A stretch of DNA of 64,000 nucleotides, from positions 1 to 64,000 of the forward strand of contig JAUJYZ010000308.1 in NCBI GenBank assembly GCA_033675265.1, in the 5' to 3' direction. The stretch comes from Actinostola sp. cb2023. Its lineage: Eukaryota; Cnidaria; Anthozoa; Actiniaria; Actinostolidae. Both the position numbers and the translations under genes were made by a program. Shown one piece after another: positions 10,790-23,900 of this stretch; position 1 is the stretch's first letter; each line of letters begins with the position of its first letter. Below the pieces are notes generated by a model, which was not told where the DNA came from, did not search any database, and was given only the letters and a program-made list of their open reading frames with translations.

Positions 10790-12418
10790 CACCCGATTAC
10801 ATACCAGTAACCTATCGGACCGCCGTCAAGCTGTTGTAGTCAACGCCATAACTTCGTCCTGGCACTACTTACCTTTTGGTGTCCCCCAAGGTTCGGTCTT
10901 GGGACCTATCTTGTTTACCATGTACATCTCTCCAATTGGTGATCTTGTTCGTCGGCACAATATATATTATCACATGTATGCTGACGATACACTATCATTT
11001 CGGTCCCAGGATCAAGCAAGTCTCGATGTTGCAAAGTCTTCTATGGAGCTGGAGCAATGCATCAATGCCATCAAGAAATGGATGCACTCTAATTTTCTCA
11101 AATTGAATGAGGATAAAACCGAACTTTTTGTTGTACACCCAAAGCACAGACAAACACCGCCTCTGTATTCTATTACTGTCGGGAATGAAACTATTGAACC
11201 ATCTGAATGTGCAAGGAATATTGGTGTCGTACTTGATCACAATTTGAACATGGATCGACAAATAACTTATATTTGAAGGTCTGCTTTCCTTCATATCAAA
11301 ACATTAGGAAAGTCAGAAAGTATCTGCCTCGGCATGCAGCTGAAACTGTTGTTCACGCACTTGTCACCTCCAGACTCGATCGCTGTAATGCCCTGCTATT
11401 TGGTCTTCCCAAGAACCTCATTCAGAAACTTCAATACGTTCAGAACAGTGCCGCACGCTTAATAATGGGCTCCAAGAAACGTGACCATATCTCTCCAGCA
11501 TTAATGAAACTCCATTGGTTGCCTTTTGAAAACAGCATTGTATTTAAGATTCTTCTTCTTACATTCTCAAACTCATTAATTATTCATGAAGTAACCAGCC
11601 AATCCGGTGCATCAAATCCGGTCACATGATGGACCTGAAAACCCAGGAAAGTCCGCTCAAGAGTACTTTGAAATGCATTTCAAAGTCCAAGGACTTTGAA
11701 ATGATGGATTTCAAAGTACTCTTTCCTGAGTTCTTATCCCTCATATAACAATCATCGGGACCTTGGACAGAGTACCACTCTGTCCGAATGAGATTCAATC
11801 TGAAAGTAGGCTCTACTTCATGCTACTCAAGAGTCCAACACATGTGGGATATTATTTATATACGATGTACTCGTCTCTGCGCATGAGCAGATAATATGCA
11901 GACTGGAATTCTTGCTTTTCCTTGCTAAAATCTTGCAACTCTTTATTTATTGCCTTTAGGCCATTGCATGTAATAATTAATGAGTATGAAAAATTGGCTC
12001 CAAAATATCTACAAGATCTTATTATCGACTATACTCCATCCAGAAAGCTGCGTTCCGCCTCAAAGTGTCTGGTTGAAGTTCCAAACTACTACAACCTAAA
12101 TTAAAGTCTTATTGTAAACGAGCTTTCTCTGTTGCTTCCCCGACCTTGTGGAACTCTATTCCAATAGACATAAAAACATCCACGTGGATTGACATTTTTA
12201 AAAAGAAGCTAAAAACACATCTCTTTAAAAAAAGTTATTTTAAATATTATCTTATTTTTTAGTTATATATTTGTTTATTAGTTTCATTTTACATTACCAC
12301 TATATACATTATATATATTTTTCAAGTAGTACTCATAGGTTTTAATTAGCATTCTAAGTGCTCTGATCATTGTTATGGATAGTGGCGCTATATAAAATGT
12401 ATTATTATAATTATTAGA
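10790..12418 (+). mobile_element. 5'-truncated LINE (CR1/L2-like), decayed
   Basis: The plus strand codes SDRRQAVVVNAIT, then VPQGSVLGPILF and the reverse transcriptase catalytic box MYADDT, followed by the thumb and C-terminal parts (LDRCNALLFGLP, YVQNSAARLIMG, HWLPFENSIVFKILLLTF, KLAPKYLQDLI, and SVASPTLWNSIP near the end). Stops and frame changes are present (for example TGA at 11274-11276) and a foreign segment interrupts it near 11568-11955. It ends in an ATTATTATAATTATT tail. The endonuclease and N-terminal half are missing, as is usual after incomplete reverse transcription. Confidence 0.85.
11568..11955. repeat. Segment inserted into the LINE
   Basis: LINE coding similarity stops after ILLLTF near 11570 and resumes with PLHVIINEYEKLAPKYL near 11958. 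Between lies unrelated sequence with a short palindrome (11659-11722, GAGTACTTTGAAATGCATTT and its complement). The superfamily and exact ends are unclear. Confidence 0.45.
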
Positions 12419-12675
12419 GGGTTTGAATGGGGTTAACTGACTAATGAAAAAACGGCTTTAAAAATAACTGTTAACTGACAAATAAAACTCAACTGACAAT
12501 CGAAGTATCAAACACATTCAATTGTTCAAAACAGGATATGACCAGTTAATAGTTAACTAACGTTTAACTGACAAGGTAAAAAATTAACTGACAACTGACC
12601 AAATATTTGACTGACAACTGACATACAGATCAAAACATTGTTTTGACCGTGAAACTACTTACCTTATTAATACTG

Positions 12676-13123
12676 ACTTAAAGTGCCTATCACCCCTGTG
12701 ATATTGTTTTAAAAATATATTCAATTTATGCTGAATAGTTGGTGGGTTCAGTATTTTGTGATTTGAACCTTGCGTTTATGAGTTATAGAGGTTTGAAATC
12801 TCAATATGCAAATCAAATGACGTCTACTAAGGAATTTGCCTTTTTCAAGAATAACTTATTTTTTTAAATGGGCAAAAAAGTTATAAAATAATTTATAAAG
12901 ACTGAAAATATTCTGTAAGTTTTCAAATGTCAATAATCAGCACATGGGCGTTTTTGTATAATAAATGAAGTCTTAGTAGACCTCATTTGCATATTGAGAT
13001 TTCAAACCTCTATAACTCATAAACGCAAGGTTCAAATCACAAAATACTGAACCCACCAACTATTCAGCATACATTGAATAGATTTTTAAAACAATCTCAC
13101 AGGGGTAATAGGCACTTTAAGGT
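12676..13123. mobile_element. Palindromic MITE, TTAAAGTGCCTATCACCC family
   Basis: Both ends carry TTAAAGTGCCTAT...CCCCTGTGA in inverse orientation. The arms are nearly identical for about 150 bases, including GGTTTGAAATCTCAATATGC. TTAA at both edges may be the target duplication. Relatives lie at 37567-37998 and 50272-50738. Confidence 0.75.
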
Positions 13124-13352
13124 TATGACAGCACTGGAGACAAAAAGGAATGTATGGAATGCATGCGTGTGTTTCATTGCCAGCAGAAATAATATCTACT
13201 GATAGATTTCACTGGATAGTCGACTTTAAAAGTAAATTATGAAGTAAATTACGCCTCTCTCGTGTTCTCCCAACATCCCACGTGTTTCTAAAGATCAGAG
13301 TATTTAAAACGGAAAACTGTTTTATATTTCTTAATTAATGTTACTGGCAGTG

Positions 13353-13570
13353 TTCAGAAGTCATTGCCAAACCAATAATTAGTGTTCGATTCAATCGATA
13401 AACATCTAAACGTGTTGTTTACATAGCGATAATACTGTATTTGAAACTGTGGAATCGCTCTGTTTTTAAATTTTAAAACTTGCAGACATAATGAGCGTCC
13501 AGACTTTGTTCGGGTCGCTATGAAAGTGAGTCACCGTACACATGGTAGTATTGAACGTTAGCGTCTCGTA
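13353..13570 (-). pseudogene. Relic of the PAN/fibrinogen-like second exon
   Basis: The C-terminal end (TTGCCAAACCAATAATTAGT, matching 8957 onward) is followed, after a large internal deletion, by blocks matching the fibrinogen-like start (GACATAATGAGCGTCCAGAC). Indels and stops break the frame. It lies less than 1 kb beyond the end of copy 2, so the locus has been tandemly duplicated at least three times. Confidence 0.75.
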
Positions 13571-14352
13571 AGCTATTCGACATCCACTGCTTAAATATAT
13601 AAATACATGGTCTTGACGATAAGTTCACCTGGGATGCCATGTCGTGCAAATATTATAATTCCATATGGGTAACAACTGCAGGTGCTGTTTCGACATTCTT
13701 GATAGTTGTCATCTTCAGAGTCAAGTAATGAATACGTTGAGGCAATTGCTTGGTTTCAATCAGCTGTTAAAAGTCCTTGAATCTCATCATTTACGTACCC
13801 TCGACTGAGGGACAAAACAGCCCCCAATGTGCTATCTGTCAAGCAGAGAGTATTATATTGTAGAGGTGCAATTCAGGATAACTTAACGATGTCAACAAAC
13901 TGAAATCTCTGATTGTCGGGATCATTCTTAGTTCTCATCATCGCTTTACTGATGTCGAATAATTTTCTTCGTCTATTCTTTAGAAGTGTCACTTTGTGCT
14001 TTGGCGATTCTCTGGATGCGCGCACTTGTGTGAAGTGACCAATGTTGTATGTTGTACACCTCTAACGTTGCTGCTGGGATTAATATATCCGATTGTTGAT
14101 CTTTCTTGAATCTTTCTTAGATCAAAGCGTCCTGATGATGCGTTCTTCTTGTCATCTATTCTGATTATGACTAAGAAATACATCTCATGATTCTCTTTAG
14201 CAGTGGGCTTGTCAAGGGGCACTTTCAAGTGTCCACCTAAAGTTCTGCTAATCTCCTAATGTTTGTATGCACATGCACTATATATATATTTTCATCATGC
14301 AGCTTCAATGTACATGTCATGTTTGTATGTATACCAGCGTTACAGGCAGTAT
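13571..14352. other. Spacer between the relic and copy 2
   Basis: No gene is recognised. An open frame at 13989-14228 (minus) has no family features. Confidence 0.4.
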
Positions 14353-14997
14353 TCAGACGCCGATGCCAAACCAGTAATTAGTGTTAGATTCTTCCGATAA
14401 ACAGCATCTGAATTTTAGGTTCACATCGCGATAAAACCCAAACACGTCTTGACTATTTTTTCCAACAAGTGTGGCACCAAAGTCACACTTCTTATATGAT
14501 ATATCGAGGTGGAAGATGTACTTTCCATTTATCTGCCACCAGGCTACGGTACAGCTATTGCAAATGCGGTTCAACACGTTGATGTATTCAACTCGCTTAC
14601 ACTCGGCACCACCTGCAAAGCTGAGCATGTCAACATCACCTATTTTACCGCGTACGTAGTCCACATAGCTGAGCCCATCTTGTGGAAAGTTGCAGGTAAT
14701 ACGCCAGTGTGACGAGCTACGGCTGATGTGTTGCATACGTGGAAGAGATAATCGGTAGGAATCCCAGTTTGGATCGTCTTCGTGTAACGGGTCGTTTTGG
14801 TCTAATGCAATATTTTCGAATTGTGGAATCGCTCTGTTTTTAAAACTGGCAGACATAATGAGCGTCCAGGCTTTGTTGGGTTCGCTGTGAAAGTCACAAT
14901 ACACATGGTAGTAATGGTCGTTAGCGTCTCGTATGTAGTACAATCCTGATTCTAGGATGCCTGTCTTGTAATGATCTGCGCAGGTGGTGGGGTATTT
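14353..14997 (-). CDS. Exon 2 of copy 2 (fibrinogen-like domain)
   Basis: 214 codons plus stop. The differences from copy 1 are mostly substitutions (for example a NGKYIFHLDISYKKC stretch in place of GSGYILHHDITYNGC), with no frame damage. This suggests it is still under selection. Confidence 0.8.
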   Translation of the reverse strand, partial: KYPTTCADHYKTGILESGLYYIRDANDHYYHVYCDFHSEPNKAWTLIMSASFKNRAIPQFENIALDQNDPLHEDDPNWDSYRLSLPRMQHISRSSSHWRITCNFPQDGLSYVDYVRGKIGDVDMLSFAGGAECKRVEYINVLNRICNSCTVAWWQINGKYIFHLDISYKKCDFGATLVGKNSQDVFGFYRDVNLKFRCCLSEESNTNYWFGIGV

Positions 14998-17900
14998 CTG
15001 AAAGGTAAAATTAAGCATCACACAAACTCACATAAGCCACAAGGGTTTAAAAAAAATCCAAATCTGAATAACTATTTTACAGCGCTTTTCATAATTACGC
15101 GACCTCGACAACTTCGGTGCCTGTCGAAAACATGCGTTTAGACGGCCGTCAATCAAACTTACGACGAGGTTTCTACGACGATAACCGAATGCGATCTGAG
15201 AACTAGCCGACTAAGTCTTCTCGACAAAATGGCTACCTGCGAGGATACAGAAGACTATACGGATATTCTCAATCCTTTGCCTAACGACCTAGACGATACG
15301 TAGATAGTGGCCCAGGGGATGACAGAATTTGAGGGTCACGTCACCTCTGTCAGCCGCCGTTGGCATGCGCTTGAAGATGTTTAGGCTGGGTTTAGGAGTG
15401 TGCGAAAACACATGCATGAAAACTGGTCTTACCCCCTCTTAAACGTTGGACTGAAGATGTTAGGGATTTGTCAAACTTCTTATGGAGGCACGATGAGCTG
15501 CCGCGCGTTTTGCCGTCTTGAGTAACATGTTTAGTGGCTACTGTTCCACGGTTATGAAAGCAAGCACAGGATTTGAAGAAGGTGTCCATGCTCACAATCG
15601 ACAGGAATTACTTCCACTTCGTTTTATCTTTATTTGGAAATCTACTCAGTGGGTCTTTTGAGGTTGGGGCTCTGTGGTGGCTTGAGCTTGGGGCCCTGCG
15701 GTTGTTTCAGGTTGGGGTCCTTCGGTTGTTTCAGGTTGGTGCTAGTGGTTTTAGTACGCTGTACTGCAGCGTCTTACAAAGCGGAGCCAGGTCTCTCCCA
15801 TTCTCAAATATGAGTACAGTGGGACCGTTGAGAATAGTATACTATTCTCAGCGGTCTCACTAGTGCTCATATATGAGAACACCCTATTAGCATAGTATAC
15901 TGTGAAGGGTGAACTATCAAATTGGACCTATCGTACGATGGGTCTCATACTCCCGAAAACGTTTGACAAGAGGCTAAGGAAATTAGAAAGAAATTCTAAA
16001 GGGGGTGGCTCAGGGGATGACAGTTTTGAGTGTCAGTAATCCGACAGGGAATTAGACTGCCTTTCAAAACTGTCATCTTAGAGCGGGAGGGAAATGGAGC
16101 AGATCCACCTGAGCGAAAAGTACCAGAAATTACCTGCGGTGCAACGAAATCGCATGGCATGCAGTAACAATATAAACATGAAGTGCCGGTAAATTGACCA
16201 ATTTATACATGCAGTAATTAATAACCATAAGGAAAATGATGCCAAAACAACTCAAAACATGGCCGCTAAGCCAACAACTGCAGTGCACAAATCATAAAAT
16301 ATACATTATTAACAACAACTAGACACTCTACCAGCGTAAACTCTGGCTTCCTAATAAAGCTGTTTTGATAGATTTTAAATGCGAAACCTAAAAGGTTATT
16401 TGTATCGTCATCCAGAAGTAGTTTTACTGCCTCTAGTGATTTATTATACTTGCACAATTTAAAACATACTATTTCCACAGTCGATAATATCAGCTCAGAA
16501 TGCATATAAATGGCCAAAATACAATCGAAAACATCCTTATATTAGATTATCCTTAGATACCACTGTATTTCACATAATAGTGCAGAAAAAGGTGCTGAAA
16601 TATAGACATCGCAGCGTGACTAAACAGAGTTTGGTCATTCGTGGCGTGACTCGTAGAGCATGCGTAATGAGAATGTATCAAGTTAGTAGATTTTCTCTTC
16701 TATTTTGACGTTATTCGAGTATGAAAGAAGTGTCAATATAGCCAAGAACTAAAGTTCAATTAAGAAATGAAGTACGTCTTCCGTGTTTTCATGCTCTCAT
16801 GAAAACCGAGGTACGTTTGGGAGAATTCGAGAGCAGATCAGTCCAAACACGAGACGTAGTCGAGTGTTTGGACCTGCTCGAGAATTCTCCCAAACGTACC
16901 GAGGTTTTCATGAGAGCATGAAAACACGGAAAACGTACTTCATTTCTTTTATAAAATAATTATTTTTTCGAAATAATGTACAAAAACAAAAGATAAACAG
17001 ACGAAAAAACATAACTCCTTTATTGTCTAAATCGTAATTCTCAATACATTGCACCAACCAATCAGAAAGCTCGATATATGTGACTTTGATATGATTTTTT
17101 TGGCGAGTGTTTGAACCGGCAAACTGTGAGCAAGAAAATGTGCCATTTTAATTATGATTTAACCTCAAATCAAGTTGAAAACCAAGCGAAAAGTTAACAG
17201 TTATACACATTGTGTTAAAAAGAGCAGTTTGAATACATAAGTGGAGGAAATAGTTCTTTTTGAAAGCAAACACGTCGACTATTTGTGATCGTGGTTCTCA
17301 GTGACAGTCGTCGGCTGAACGAAACGTGGACTGAACCGATGGAGCAAGGTTCGTGTTTGAAAAAATCTCGCTAAACCGACTGTTTGGGATTTTGTGCATT
17401 GCTGAGAAGTAGTCTGCTTCCTTCAGTTGTTTTTGCTGCTTGGATTGAGTGCCTGGGCGAACACATTACTGCACTGTTGGAGCTGGTTGGAAGATGGCCG
17501 GGAGTTGTACTTGCAAGTGACTGCTCGTTTCGGTGACCCAAAATAGCTATAATTTGGCAGTTAGACAGCCCTGCGTTTGACAACAGAGTGATGGCAGTTG
17601 GCCTAACACAATGATTTGTGTAGCTCTTGGAGAGATTCTCGTTGACACTCAATTATTTCATCATATTTCCAAGCTTGTTTACGCGAGGTATTCATACAAC
17701 CGGTTTTCATATCATCGAGCTGATTTTCATCAAAACAAGACGTTTTTTCTTAGCTGGATCACTAGCATTCTGTTATTCAAGTAAGTTAATTTCAAAGTTT
17801 TGAACATTTAGTAAATTTTGCTAATGAAAATGTCGTACACTGAAAACAAAATTAGTTTTAGGTCAAAAAGTCGATGAATTTTCCATTAATCTGGCAGGTC

Positions 17901-20900
17901 GTTACGTCATTTCCATGTTTTCACAGGCAAATGAAACACGGCGGATCAACCAATCAGAGCGCGCATACCATTTAAATTATCACCCCGTGTACGTAATGGT
18001 TCCAACATGGCGTGATTTCAAGCTGTTCAGTTCTTCTTCATACACAACATCATAAGACCTCCAGAGACCGAAAGGCCAACAACTATTTTCCCCTAGGTTG
18101 TGCTTTCAAATCGTCTTGGAACCAAATGTACCTCGAATAATCCGTGATTTAAAGCGAATCATTTGCTTTCTTCTCATGCGTGTGATCGTTGGGTCCGATC
18201 TTTCACGACGACGAAGAACGGCCTGCATTTTTTGACTCGGCCGGGCCTTCCGCAGGATCGAAGGAAGCCCGAGTAATGAGGCCCAACAAAGACATGAGAG
18301 AAATTACTGACAAAACATCTCATGTACAGAAAGAGCGGCAAAATAATTGAACATGGCCGCTAAAAAACAACACCTACAGTGCATAAATCATAAACCATGC
18401 ATTATTATTTTAACTCATTTGCGAGGTGAACACACACACGTGAATTCAGCAATTCCAGAAATATTCCGATATTTCCGATACAAAGCACTCCGCAAACTAA
18501 TTTGCGAGGCGAACACAAACACGCGAATTCAGCAATTCCAGAAATACTCCGATATTTCTGATACAAAGCACTCCGCAAACTAATTTGCGAGGCGAATACA
18601 AACACGTGAATTCAGCAAGGCGAGAAACAAGCAACTCAACAAAACCGATATTGTGAGGCGAACATTGATGAATAGTAATTAGAGCACTCAACACACTCGA
18701 AGGTATGCGAGGCAAAAACAAAACGTGTTAGGAACAAGCAACTCAACAAAACCGATATTGTGAGGCGAACCGTTGATGAATAGTAATTATAAAATAATTT
18801 AGATATAACGCGCGCTCGATTGGTCAAAACACCGTTTTAGATGAGAGCATCTAAACACGCTACGTCATGACCTTGAACGACCTTGAAGCGATGCAGTGGA
18901 TTTGATCGACACCAAATAAGCTTATATATTTTTCTGCTGTTAAACATGTTTTATTTAATAAATACATTTTCAACAAAAGCCATACAATTAGTTTTTCTTG
19001 TTTTCTCAAGTTCAAGTTATATCTAGCTAGATGTGATTTTGCTGCTTTGAAACCGAAAATTTGCAAGAATTGAGCTTCAAACACACCAGAAACTGGCGAC
19101 GAATCGTCCACTTTTGTCCACAAATCACAATACAAACGAAAGATAACTAAATAATCTAACTGCTCAGTTTTCTCAATCACATACTAACCGTTCTATGAGT
19201 TCTATATAGCTACAAATATTTTCTCAAGTTAACGAATGAAAATACCAAGCAACGACATAGCCGTATTTACTCACAAACGAGCGATTCTTGTAGCTACAAA
19301 ATCAAATTGACAAGTTTTAGCCTGAAAATGATCTCTAGTAAAAATGTCAAAGAGAAAATATATTGTCAAATGTCTCAAAAACGTCCATCGTTTATACATT
19401 CTTGTCGAGAAAAACGCTGAAAAGATTCAAAAATACGACAAAAACTGTGGATATTTGGCTACCTGACTTCGTGCTCATTCATCTAGTTGTCAAATATTTC
19501 AAAAAGCTGGCGATTCGTCTTCATTAGCCCAGCTTTTCTTCGTTTTTCGTATTCACAGGATACACAAACTGATATAGGAAGCCGTAACAAGCATTCTTCT
19601 GTAATTTTCTGACAGAAAATAGCATTCTTCAAAACGTTTTTCCTGTCAAAACACTAAACGGCAGAGATAAAATTTAAAAGTTGTCGAGTCGCTTGCCATT
19701 TTGATTTTTCTTTCGCGAGATTTGATTGGACGATGGGCGTTTCTGACGCTTTTCAGGAGAATTGCAAATTTGATCAGTAGAATCTCGCGTAAATAAAGTT
19801 TTTTTTTTCAAAAAGAAATCATTGTAGTTATTTTATAAAAGAAATATAAAACGGTTTTCCGTGTTATATGGCCTGATCTAAACACGCGTGATGTTGGGAG
19901 AACACGAGAGAAGCGTAGAAAACCACGAGCCTCCGACACACTCGAAAGTATGCGAGGCAAAAACAAAACGTGTTAGGAACAAGCAACTCAACAAAACCGA
20001 TATTGTGAGGCGAACATTGATGAATAGTAATTAGAGCACTCAACACACTCGAAAGTATGCGAGGCAAAAACAAAACGTGTTAAATTAAGAACAAGCAACT
20101 CAACAAAACCGATATTGTGAGGCGAACATTGATGATGATACAAAGCTCTCAGCAAACTAATTTGCGAGGCAAACACAAAACACGTGAAGCGAGTCGAGAA
20201 ATAGTCCGATATTTCTGATACAAAGCTCTCAGCAAACTAATTTGCGAGGCAAACACAAACACGTGAAGCGAGTCGAGAAATAGTCCGATATTTCTGATAC
20301 AAAGCTCTCAGCAAACTAATTTGCGAGGCAAACACAAAACACGTGAAGCGAGTCGAGAAATACTCCGATATTTCTGATACAAAGCTCTATAAGCAAGCTA
20401 ATTTGCGAGGCAAACACAAAACACGTGAAGCGAGTCGAGAAATAGTCCGATATTTCTGATACAAAGCTCTCAGAAAACTAATTTGCGAGGCAAACACAAA
20501 CACGTGATCGAAGCGAGTCGAGAATTATTCGGATATTTCTGATACAAAGCTCTCAGCAAACTAATTTGCGAGGCAAACACAAAACACGTGAAGCCATTCG
20601 AGAAATAATACTTTCGAGGCAAAGCAACTGCGACAAACTTAATACTTACGCGGAAAACTCCACCACAAGAAGCGAACACGACAGACCCAAACTAAAGCTG
20701 AAACACGTCCGAGGAGCCGGAATACCGATAGCACATGGCGCCGCTGAAGAAACTAAGAAAGATAATAAATAATAATAATCAATTTATATAGCGCTATTTC
20801 TAATTTATCCAATAGCGCTTTACAATAAAAAATAATAAAAATAAAATAAAAAAAAAAAAAAAAAATAATACTTATTACTAAATAAAAGAAAATACTATAT

Positions 20901-23900
20901 ACATGCCTAAATGTATATGATTAACAATTTAAAAAATGGTATTAAAAGTGTTTTTAAAAAGAAATGTCTTAATTCTATTCTTAAAAATATTTAAAGTTTT
21001 GCATTCCCTAATGTCATTGGGCAGTTCGTTCCATAGTTTTGGGGCCATGAATGAGAACGATCTCTGTCCATAAGTCTTTAAGTTACACTATGGTATAACC
21101 AGTAAGGACTTGTGTGCAGATCGCAGTGCTCTACTTGGCTTGTAAGGTTCCAGCAGGTCTTTTAGATAACTAGGGGCCATGTTGTTTAGCACTTTGAAGG
21201 TCAGCAGCAGTATCTTGTACTTAATTCTGTCAGCAATAGGCAGCCAGTGTAGATCTTTTAGAATGGGCATAATATGGTCTTGTTTCTTTGTGTATGTTAA
21301 TATACGTGCAGCAGAGTTCTGTACATGCTGGAGCTTCTTAAGTAAATGATGTGGAACACCAGATAACACCAAGTTGCAATGGTCTAACTTTGATGTTACG
21401 AAGGCATGTATCAGGGTTTCACAATGCTTGGATAGAGTTAGTAGAATGCCCAAAGTTACGACCGTTCAAATACTAGGACAAATTGTAAAACGACTGAGAC
21501 GAAAGAGCAGGCTTTTTGTAGTGAAAGGCATAGGTCTGTCCTTGGCGAGGAGCAAGGAGAGCGAGAACCTGCCACGACGAAGGTTTGCGATGAAGTGAAT
21601 TATGCTAATAGGGTGTTCTTATATATGAGCACTAGTGAGACCGCTGAGAATAGTGGATCAGACCGAAGATCAGGTATGAATAGTAACTCTTATTGCTCCT
21701 AAAACAAATCGACACTTGAATAAAGTTTGGAAGGTTGAATTAGCTCACGGTCGTGCCTCGTGGTAACCATGAATACTCTCATTTTCTTTCTACACAGCGA
21801 GAAGTTGCTTTGTTCCTTGACATATAGGATGGCAAAGTTTCTGGTGCAGAAACTACCCCATTTTTACTTCCACACAGATGACATACGACACTTTACGTCT
21901 GTGTGTAGAGGACTACATAAATCGAAATTATGGCACCGAACATCGACAAGTCATGCGTTTGTACTTCAAACGATCCAAAGGTAAAACATAGTTTGTTTGA
22001 ATGGCGATTATTCTCGCACCATTATTACAAAATAAATATAAAGTACAGTTCAGTTCAGTTCGGAACTTCGGATCGCATTCGGTTATCGTCGTAAGTTTGA
22101 TTGACGCCGGGCAGTCTAAACGCATGTTTTCGACAGGCGCCGAAGTTGTCGAGGTCGCGTAATTATGAAAGGCGCTGTAACAGCTTTAGAATGATGCTCT
22201 TTAAAATAATAACTTATTATTAGGTTTGGAAATAAGTTTTTAGATAGTTAGTTAAATAATTCGGGTGCCTTGTTACTGCGCATCCATTCCGCGCATCTTA
22301 CTTTTTCCTTATATGTTTTTGCCCATTAAGGTGACGAAAAAACTCCTTTAAAGGGGCAGTGTCAAGCCTCACGCATGCGCATTAAATTCAAAACAATAAC
22401 ACTCGGTTGAGAAGCCTACCTTGCCCGGTAGCGAGTTACAAAACCCCCCTAAAACCGTTATAATCGCTAAATAAATGACCTACAGGACTCATGTAGATAC
22501 TAATCTTTATTTAGAAAGCAATATTAGAACTTCAATATATCAAAAGGACTGAATTCTAGATGTGAATTCACGGCGATATCATTTTCCAACTGCCGATCAA
22601 ATAAAACACAGGAAGCCCAGCACATAAGTAGATGGTGGGAAGCCCACCGAGTTTACAAGTAGTTCTACGTGAGTTTTTCTCTTCAAAAGTCATGAACAGT
22701 ACTGCACCTACGATTGATGATCAAGATTCCTTCGCAATCGACCAGAATTGCCGGTTTACAATTCGGTTTTCTTCACTCGAGGATGATGGCGGGCTGTGTC
22801 TTTACGGCTGTTCGACACTTTTTTCAACGGCTTCAAAGTCAGTTCTAAGATGAAATAATCCCCACTAGGAATTGTTGAAAATGAAGAACATGCTTTGAAT
22901 AATTACTAGTGATCCATTAGACGCTTGAACAAACATGATTAATGTCGATGGAAACGGATTGAAAACATCGCTAATAATAAAAGTCCACGGTGGACTTTTA
23001 TTATTTCTCGCTTCTTCGTACCCAGGCTTACGCGGTCATATGGCTTGACACTAGCTGCCCCTTTAAATACTAAAAATTGCGGAGGACTGACTTGTTTCAG
23101 TCATGGTATGAACTTCGAAGAAGCAAAAACAACATTGAGCCAGTTTGCATGGTACAACGATTGACATATAACCGGGGGGGACATATAACCGGGGGGGGGG
23201 GGGTATGTAGTCTTCCGCTCGAACCTTTGAACCCTGACACTGTTTTAGAGCAAAAAACGTAGTTTTTTTTTCAATGAGATCTAACGTGTCACCCTTTTTA
23301 AGTGCAAATTACCGAATTTCTCATCCTGTTTCACTGTATATTCCCGAATTTGTTATCCTGTTCAATTGTTGGAAGGATCGAAAACTTGACCCTGTCGACA
23401 GCGGGATTGCCCACATCTAATGACATCCATAGCACAGCTAGTTTATATTACACAAACAACTACATACAAAATAAATAGAAACAACTCAAGGTACTTAAGG
23501 CCTGGTTCAAGCCTTAAATAGCAGAAAAACGAAAACAATTATTATGTCTAATAATTTTGACTAAACATCACAAAACTTGGCACAGCTTGAGAGTTTTATA
23601 TCCTCTACTCATTTAAGAGAATGCAATCCAAAACAGCGTATCACGTGGTTAACCACGTGACAAAGAATTTTGAAAACAAAATATAAAATGCGGTCGCCAG
23701 TTTAAGAGGAAAGTGAAAGCAAATAGTTGTGTATAATCACGTTTATGATCATCTATTAACCCTCGTTTAGAAAACCTGTTTCCCGCTTTTTGCAAGGAGA
23801 ATATTTCGGAAAAGAGGTCACGTGACCTTTTCATCAGATTATATTTCTTTCTGTAGTTTTCTCTTAAACTATATATAATTCCGAGGTTTTCTAAACGCTA

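Larger units (their letters stand above)
15077..22180. mobile_element. 7.1-kb unit bounded by ~110-bp inverted repeats
   Basis: TTACAGCGCTTTTCATAATT at 15077 and its complement ending at 22180 are followed inward by about 110 bases of inverse similarity (ACTTCGG(T/C)GCCTGTCGAAAA, then GATAACCGAATGCGATC). A second inner inverted pair is at 15785-15895 and 21600-21660. Inside are a tyrosine recombinase fragment, satellites and a LINE fragment. No transposase matching the ends was recognised, and no clear target duplication is seen. It may be a composite of nested elements. Confidence 0.55.
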
